Positions 1 to 9,000 of a stretch of DNA of 16,215 nucleotides are shown here, piece by piece. The translations under genes were made by a program, and so were the position numbers. The notes under the pieces are model-generated. The model saw only the letters and a program-made list of their open reading frames with translations. It was not told where the DNA came from and did no database searches. Where the stretch lies: the NCBI GenBank assembly GCA_027487145.1, contig JAIYEC010000040.1:1-16215 (forward strand), given 5' to 3'. The stretch is from a bacterium (GTDB lineage: Bacteria > Patescibacteriota > Minisyncoccia > Phycocordibacterales > UBA918). Numbering within the stretch: the first letter of the stretch is position 1; each line of letters opens with the position of its first letter.

Positions 1-3000
1 TCACTATCGTTATCTGCATCAAAGACAGCTAGGTTAGCGATAGTAAGAGGATCAACATCTTCATGTCGCACAATCACACGATTTACGTAAATATCAGCAT
101 TGGTGATATTAGCAGTTGGTGTGCGGGTAATGACACTACCACGCTGACCACCTGATGCGTTATCTAGGTAAATAGTTATCGTAGGGTCACCAGAAACTGT
201 TACTCCCGGAATACTGTAAGAACCATTAACTGCACTACAACTTCCTGTGTACGATGCGCCGCCGTTTACCACTACTCGAACAACCGGTGTCACTCCATTA
301 CAGGTTCCTCCCGTAAGCGGTGTGACGCCACCATCACTAAAGACCGTACCTGAAATAGTAAAGACGAGTGAGCTGTCATTGAAACGGATTGATCCAGGAT
401 TTCCCGTATCATTATCAAACGCTTCACCATAGAGATTGCCGGTGCCATCGCGGAACCACCAGAATGAAGTTGGAGCACCGCCAGTTTGAGTAACGTTGAA
501 AGCACTGATCGCAGACGTTGTGGCAAACCGAACACCAAGAATTTGTTTGCTTGGATTGGCATTAATCGTTGAGGACGAGATAGTCAATCCGGTACCAGCA
601 GCAACTCCTGGAACGAAAGAACCATTATTAAGCTGAGGCACAGCCACCGCACCAAGAAGCGAAAGTCCACTAGTGCCGAGATTAGTAAATTCATAATACC
701 GCGCGGAAAGTGTGCCGCCAGTAACAGAAACTGTATACGTACCTGCCCCCTGGTTGGCTATGGTAGTTGAAGCTGTACTAATACCAGTAATATCAAGTGT
801 TGATCCCGTAAAAGCAGCACTAGCTCCTGAGGCAAATCTCACATCAACCTGTCTGGCACCACCTCCAAGAGCGGTTCCGTCAAAGTCAGTGGCGTGACTC
901 CAGTATTCAATTCCACTTGTGCGTGTATAGCCACCAAAAATATAGAGGTCGCCGTCAACCGCTGCATGGTCTTGAGAGTATAACGAGCCACTGGTTGGCA
1001 CAGAATATGAAGTAGCGCTAGAATTCCACATTGAAATTCTTGCTCCTGGATTAATCGCCAACGTACCGTACACATCACCACCGGTTGTTTTTGTGTTAAG
1101 ACTGTAACTTCCAGCTCGAAGCGCAAGCCGAGAACCGGTCCAGGTGGTTGCGGTTCCTCCCACACTGTTAGTAAACTGATTTCCCACTGACAGCGTCACA
1201 CCTGAATTTACCGTGAGACTAGTGGCAGCGGTAAGTGTAAGGTTATTTGTGGTGGTTCCATTACTTGTAATGGTCCATCCACCAGTAGGACTACTGAAGA
1301 CAACATTAAATAGTGATGAGGCGCCAAAATCGACAGTTTCACCTCCATCAGTTGAATTAAACTGAAGCGTACCGGTTCCTGGAACAACGGTTGCATTATT
1401 GTCATACGACCCTGCTACCAACAACGCAACCGATGGTAATGTGAGAGTTCCTTGTTGGACGATAACATTGCGAGACACGGTGACATTAGTATCAGTAAAT
1501 GACCAGCTACCTGCTCCTTGGAACGTTACGTTGTTGAAACTAGAACCACCCGCAGTGAGAACTCGCGCACTCGCACTGTAAAAACGCACCGTACCAGTTC
1601 CACCGGTGAAGACACCACCGATGTCTCGGAGTGTTCCGCCGATGGCGAAGACGCCACTTGGGAAATTAACTGTTCCCTGCTGCACCACAACGTTGCCGGT
1701 ACTGGTTGCATTAGTATCTGTGATCGTCCAGCTACCTGCTCCTTGGAACCACATATTTCCGGTCACATTACCAAACGCCGTACCAGCCAGTGTAATCGAC
1801 TCAGGGCTGCCTGATGTAAAGTACAGGGTTCCATTGTTATGTTGGAACGTACCACTTGTTGTTAAGAATGATCCAGCTACAGTGGTGGTTGCGCTCGGAA
1901 GGGTTACAGTTCCCGCCGATACTCGTACGTCGTTGTTAATAAGAGCAGTTGATTCAGTAAACGACCACCCTCCACCACTGCCAGAGAAGGTAAGGTCAAA
2001 GAACGCGTCACCCGTAGTGGTGATAGTTCTTCCCGTTGAAGTGGCTGCAAAGAACACTTCCCCACCTCGAGCGACAAAGTTGTTCTGATTATTCCAGTTA
2101 CCATAGACGGTAATATCAAAGTTGCTGGCAGACGCATCAAGTGTGTCGTTAGCTCCAATGGTAATTGACTGCGCCGCGACATTTCCAGCCAGAGTTACCG
2201 CTTTTGAAGTACCATCAATCACAACTCGCCCAGTGTTTTGTAGTACGGCATTTTGATTTCGCCAGGTAGTGGCAGTTGAGCCATCAAAGGTAGTTGTTCC
2301 TACTCCGGTTATAAAACCATTCGTACCAATGTCGACATTCCCCGCTACCGTTATTGCGGTTGAGCCTCTCGCGAAGGTTCCTCTTGAAACAGTGAGAGCA
2401 CCATCAACATCTAAAAGACTGGCAAGAGACCAGGTTCCGTTACCGGTAGTCGTACCAAGTGTTACATTATTGAAGGTTGCACTTGGTGCGCCCGTACTAT
2501 CAATCACTTCACTTGAACTGGTAGCAGCAAACACCACCGTCGACCCAGCCATTACAACCGTTGCGTTATTATCCCAAGAACCATTTACTTCATGCGTAAA
2601 CGAACCGGCAGTAAACGTACCATTGTTAACAAAGTCATGGACTACCATTCTTCCCGTTGGGGCATACACCGTACCAGCTCTAATAAATAGCTTGGCATCA
2701 AAACATCCAGCATCAGCACAGAGCGATAGTGTTGTTCCATTAACATTAAAGAATGCGTCCTCGGTGTTAGTAAAATCGTATGCACCAATATTAGCATTGG
2801 TAAGTGGAGTTGTCGTAGCATCGTTTGAACCAAGCGATAGATGCCTCTGAAACATAGTCATTCCCGTAATGTCACCATCACCATCGTACCGCGTGACCCC
2901 AACGGCTTCGGCAGTATTAGCAGCTCCGCTTACAAACACCGTCACAATATCACCACTAAAGGCAGTAACGTTAGGAATCGTCCAGGCACCGTTGCTGACG

Positions 3001-6000
3001 GTACCAGTCTTTCCCGCCTGGACCACTCCGTTGACGGCAACCCCAACAGTTCCTGAGGTAGTTGAAGCAATTTGGTTATATTGTCTTAGTGTTCCAGCCA
3101 CATTAATTCCCGACGACCACGTAACTGTCCAATCATTGAGGGTTGGACAGTTACCTGCCACACAAGCCAGATTAGCTTTCAGTCTAATGGTGTTATAGGT
3201 AATGCGACTCACATTTGAGATATCAATTGGTGAGTTTGTGAACCCAGTACTGTTACCAGGAAGGGCTGAATTAGGAATCAGTTGCCAGGTATCACCATTA
3301 AGGTATTCAACTTGGTACAAAATATCACTTGATCCTGGTGTGGTATTGCTAAAGGTAACTGACTGCCACTTAAGGCCCGAGCCTTCATCAAAATCTATTG
3401 GTGTAGAGAAGACCGTTCCTTCAGTAAAGGTTGGGAAGCGGCGAGCGGCCACACTAAATGGAATCGTCGGAGGTGCCGTAGTGGTGATTGAGGTTGTCTC
3501 AAGTGTTTCAATCGTTGACCAGACTGTTCCATTCCAATATGAGAAATCATACTGCGTATTAACATCATCATAGAAGAGTGCCAAAATATTTCCATCCCCA
3601 GTCCGAATCGCTCGGACTTCATGAGCATCTTGAATCGTTGAAATTGAAGCCTCACCCGAGAGAGCCGTTCCGTTCCAAAACTGGTACCGCGCATTAGCAT
3701 TATCGCTGTACGGCACCATAATGAATCCGTCACGTCCGGCAGTCGTCTCAAAAACACAGTCTGACGGACGACCTGTTTTGGCATTACCGGTAAGTTCTAC
3801 CGTTTGGAAAGCACTCCAACTGTTTGTTGTTCCCGTCCACCGCACCAGGGCCACTTGGTTATTATTATCAATACTACACAACGCCATATTGTCAGTACCA
3901 GCATCTCGACCCAATCGACCATTTTCAAAATCGTCTGCCAGACCCTGGGCAGTAACCCCAGTCCACGCGGTTCCGTTCCAAGAATTCCACACAAACGAAG
4001 CCGCTGTACCATTACTTACCACTACCACCGCTCGATCACCAGACTCTTCGTACTCAACTGTGGCACCTTGATCATTAGCTTCAGAGGCAGATCCCATAGT
4101 CATTGAGTTACCCCAGGCACTACCGTTCCACACCAAAGCTTGGTAGTCAGTCACTCCAGCTGTGTCATTACGTACCACTAGAATAATTTCATCTGATACA
4201 GGATCTGAAGCTAATTCAATCCAATTACAATTGCCTGTAGTAGCGAGAGTGATAGCGGTAGCACCGCTCCAACTTGTCCCATTCCATACCGAATAGGTTG
4301 CTTCGGTACCGTCACAAGCTACGACCAGAGCATCGCCTGAATTTGATTCATAGGCAACGTCAAATCCTCTGGCGATAAGGCCAGGTACAGCTGTAACAAT
4401 AGTCTGCAAGTTCCCAAACAGGTCTGTCCCGCCGTTATACACCTGAGCCCGAACTCGACCACCGTTTTCTTGAGTTGCGACGACATACTCATTTCTTACT
4501 TGGGTGGCGGCTGTTTCAACAAAGCGAATAGCACCTCCCACTGAAACCGCTGATGCTTCGGCTGACCAAGTGAAACCATTCCACAACCGATATCGAGGAG
4601 TTTGGATTGTTCCTTCCGCATAGGCAAACATCGCCTCTCGAATAATCGAAGCAATTCGGGCACCGCCGGTCCCAGAAGATTCTGTATCATTAAGTTGATC
4701 TGTTCTGAATTGTGCATCGGTTGTTTGGAACCAGGTTGAGACACTCACTGACGTATCGACGGTAAAGCTCCGCGCACTCGACCAAACCGACCAGGCATTT
4801 CCGCCAGCTGGATCACGTCCACGAACTCTCCACCAATAGGTTGTCCCATTAGTAAGTGGTGTCTGAACTCTATAATTAATAGTGTCACCCGAGAAAAATG
4901 GACTGGTATCAATACCAACTGTCTGATTGGAGAAGCCCGCTGCAACGCCTGAACGTACGGTGGTAGAACTGGTAAATGTATCACTAGTTGAGTAAGAGAA
5001 CTCGTATTGAATATCCTGATCCTCAGGGTCAATAGTGGTAAACCTGAAGGTCGGAGTAGTAGTGCCTACCTTTTCGTTATCAAAGAGAGCCAACTGGGTT
5101 GGTTGCTCAACGGCAAATCCCCAATCGACTTTCCAATCAAGGAGCCGAGGAGTTCCCCCCACATCCCTTAGAACTGCTCGCACCCTAATTTCATTATGGA
5201 CTTGTGGATCAAGCCCAAGAAGAGATACTGGTGAGGTTGTAAATCCGGCTGCGTTACCCGGCAAGAACGAATCTGGAATACGAGTCCACGTTCCATCATT
5301 TAAAAACTCAACCGAAAACCTGATAGTACCTGCTGACACATTACTATTCCACGACAATGAGCCCCAGGCATTTCCGGTAGTTTTCTTATCAAAATCAATA
5401 GCAGTACTTGTTGTCGTACCGACGGTAAAGCCAGTCGTTAAAATAACGTCATTTGAACCAGTCGTTTCAGTGTTAACATTTTCGTTTGTATTGAACTGTT
5501 CAGAGCGCGTCTGGAACCAGGTAGTGATAGCGGTGGCAGTGTTAACCGTAAAACTATTTGGTGTTGACCAATTTCCCCAGTCATTTGAACCAGATCCATC
5601 TTTCGCTCTTACACGCCAGTAATACGTCGTGTTATTAGCGAGTGAAGATGATGGTTTGAACCGAATCGTCTGCCCCATCGTAAACGCATCTTTATCAGAT
5701 GGTGTAACAATGTTTTCAAACTCAGATAAGTTAGTAGTCGAGTTTCTATCAAGTACCGTTGAACTAAAGTCAAATGAATCATCGATTTGAATCTGATATG
5801 ACACATCCTCACCTTCTGGATCGGTCGTAGAAAATTCAAACCATGGTGAGGTTGAGGCAACCTGCTCATTATCAAATACCTTCTCAAGAATCGGAGCTAC
5901 TGGTGACGCGTTGGTTATAAGCGCTGGAATCTGTTCATACGTACTTAGCTCCAAACCGGTATCAGTCACCATCCTAAAACAGTACTGAACGCCATCTTCA

Positions 6001-9000
6001 GCACCATTGTGTTCAAGCACCCAATCCCACTCTGCTTCATTACCAAGTGCAACGAAATTTGGATTGTCGTCGGAGTTATTTTCTTCCTCGTACGAACCGC
6101 CAACATCACTACCAAGCAGTAGTGTCGAAATCGTAGAACCATCAAAAGCTAACAAGTTATTGAATCCTCGCCACACTGCCGTGGTACTACCAACCGCACC
6201 TACGTCATACCAACTCGTCGATGAGGCACAAAGTCCACTAGTCTGACTATACTGTAATTTGAACGCTTCAGCATTAGCGGTCAGAGCGGCATTATCACTC
6301 CGCAGAGCCATACGTAAACGAAGCACATCCCCCGAGCCTGGAGAAAACGCTTGCGGAATTGCTTCGTTTTGAAGGAGATCAGTAGCCCCAGCTGGCCAAG
6401 CATCATTTGGATTTTCAGAATTTCTATTTACATACCAACGATACTGCGATTGCGCCAAAAACGGTTGTCGCTCCCAAGAGAGTGTCCAATCATCAAGAGT
6501 TGGTAGATTCTGACTCTGTGAGACAAGTGTTGCCCGGAGACAAAGACTACTGTACGTGCTAGTTGAAAGCCCAGAGAGATTAATCGGAGCATCAGCAGCA
6601 GTAAACCCTGCACTATTTCCTGGCAATACTCCATCTGGAACTAAGACGGTACAAGCAGAAGATGTAGCATACAGAACCTGGACCTCAACACTTGTTCCCA
6701 GTGGTTCACTTGCAGTCCACAACACCTCACCCCAAGTCGGACGATTTGGTACCAAACTAAAGCTGACTGGATCAGAGGTATATGAACCCTGCACGAATTG
6801 ATAAATCCTAGCCGACATATCAATTGGTGACTTGCGCGGATCAGCAGTCACGGATGGTGTTCCTTCAAGAGTCTGAATTGAGGACCATGTAGTCCCGTTC
6901 CAGAACGAAAAATCATATTGGGTATTAGTGTCATCATCATGGAAGACACTCAAAATCTTGCCGTCGGCCGCCCGCACCGATCCAACCTCCCACGCATCTA
7001 GAATAGTAGTAATAGAAGCTTCGGCTGAGAAGGCGGTGCCGTTCCAAGCTCGCCATCGTGCGTTTGTGGTATCACTATACGGCATCATAATAAATCCGTC
7101 CCGACCCGCTGTCACTTCAAACTCACACGAAACCGCCCGACCAGTATCAGCATTTCCGGTTATTTCAATCTCTTGAAACGTTGCCCACGATTCACCATTC
7201 CAGCGAACGACTCCAATGTCGTTATCTGTATCGATATAACAGAGAGCCATATTATCACTTCCTGAATCGGCTTTGAGTGTTCCCCACTGGAAGTCATTAC
7301 CAACCGCTTGGGCCACCGCTGTACTCCACTCTGTTCCGTTCCAGGTAGTCCAGATAAATTGATTATTGGCGCCATCGGCAAACGTCACAATCGCTTGCCC
7401 GCCAGACTCTTCATACTCAACTGCCATACCTTCATTGTTGGTATCAACAATTGATCCACCAGTGATTGAATTCCCCCAACTACTACCATTCCAGACCAAT
7501 GCCTGATAGTCAGTTACCCCCGCTGAGTTATCTCGCGTCACCATAATGATCTCATCTGAAAGTGGATCAGATGCTAACGTAATATAGTGACACGCGTTAG
7601 TTGAGGCGGTGGTGATAGCTGTCTCGGCTGACCAAGACGTACCATTCCATACACGATACGCTGCATCAGTACCATTACAGTACACAACCAGTGCATCACC
7701 CGAAGTAGTCTCATAAGCCACGTCAAAGCCACGACGAGTAACATCGTTTATGGTAGTAGTCACCTCAACTAAGTTACCCCAAGTACCAGCAGTACCATTA
7801 AATATCTGCACGTTCACATCACTCACTGCGTCTTGTACTCCAAGAACATACTCATTTCGTTTTGGTGAAGCCGCTGTCTTTACCCACTCTATTGTTCCAC
7901 CCACATTGAGTGCTGAAGCTTCTGCGCTCCAGACTGTCCCGTCCCAAATTCGATACCGTGGCGTGGCAACAACTCCTTCTCCGTAAGCCACCAACACCTC
8001 ATCGAGAGCAGCATTGGCAATCCGAACACTGTCTGAACCAAACGTTTCAGTTCCGGTGAACACACCGGTATTAAACTGCGCATCAACAGTCTGGAGCCAC
8101 TGTGACGGATCTGTGTCTACAACGTACGTAAAGGTGTTTACGTTTGACCAAGTTCCCCAAGTGGTACCAGTCGACTTACGGGCTCGAACTCGATAGTAGT
8201 AGGTAGTTCCGCTCGTGAGTGGGTCACGAATTGTAAATCTAATTCGTTCATTTTCATTAAACGGGTTGGTGTCTCCGCCGGTTACCGTATTTTGGAAACA
8301 GTTTGGTGAACAGCCAGTCTCATTATCAGATGTTCGATCTCCTAGGCGAGCTGTATCAAGATCAGCGTCGGTATCCCACTGGAACTGATAAATCAATGAG
8401 TCAGTACCAACTGAGTCATTGGCAGTAAACTCAAATTCTGGCGTAGAAGTACCTGTTTTTTCTTGATCAAACAGCTCATGAATTACCGGAGCCGCCGGCG
8501 GCTGTCCTCCAGCTCGTTTAGCAAACACAACTGTTCGGTACAGTGGCAAGATGTTGGCAGTTGAGAACCCGGTTACATTAACTGAGTGTGTGTGAACTGA
8601 AGAAGCAACAGTGCTACCAGTACCACCACGGTTAGCACCAGAAACGCTACTTGGACCACTAGAAACAATACCGTTAACGTTAGCTGGAGTTTCGGTAGTT
8701 GACCCCCCAGTTGAGCCATACGACGCAGATGGCCTAAAGAAGCGATTTTCGAGAATTCCACCAGCGCCCGACACCACATTCCAGTCAGTTGGCGCATCTT
8801 CACTCCACATACCAACTACTCCGTTTGGCATAGTTGAAGTACTGTTGAGCTTCCCAATAATCATTTCAATATACGGTGGCTGACTATTAGCAGCCGCAGT
8901 ATTACTACTAATAGTATGCGTATGAGCAACGTTAGAAACGTTTACCGCCCCTCCTCCACCGGCCGCAGCAGATCCACCTCCCGTACCAGTTGTCCCAGTA

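Noticed and set aside
2269..2850. 193-codon open frame on the plus strand (with similar ones at 1606-2088, 5035-5622 and 10798-11376)
   Set aside because: All are antisense to the giant gene, rich in Val, Pro and Ser as expected from reversed Thr/Gly/Asn codons, and lack domains or ribosome-binding sites.
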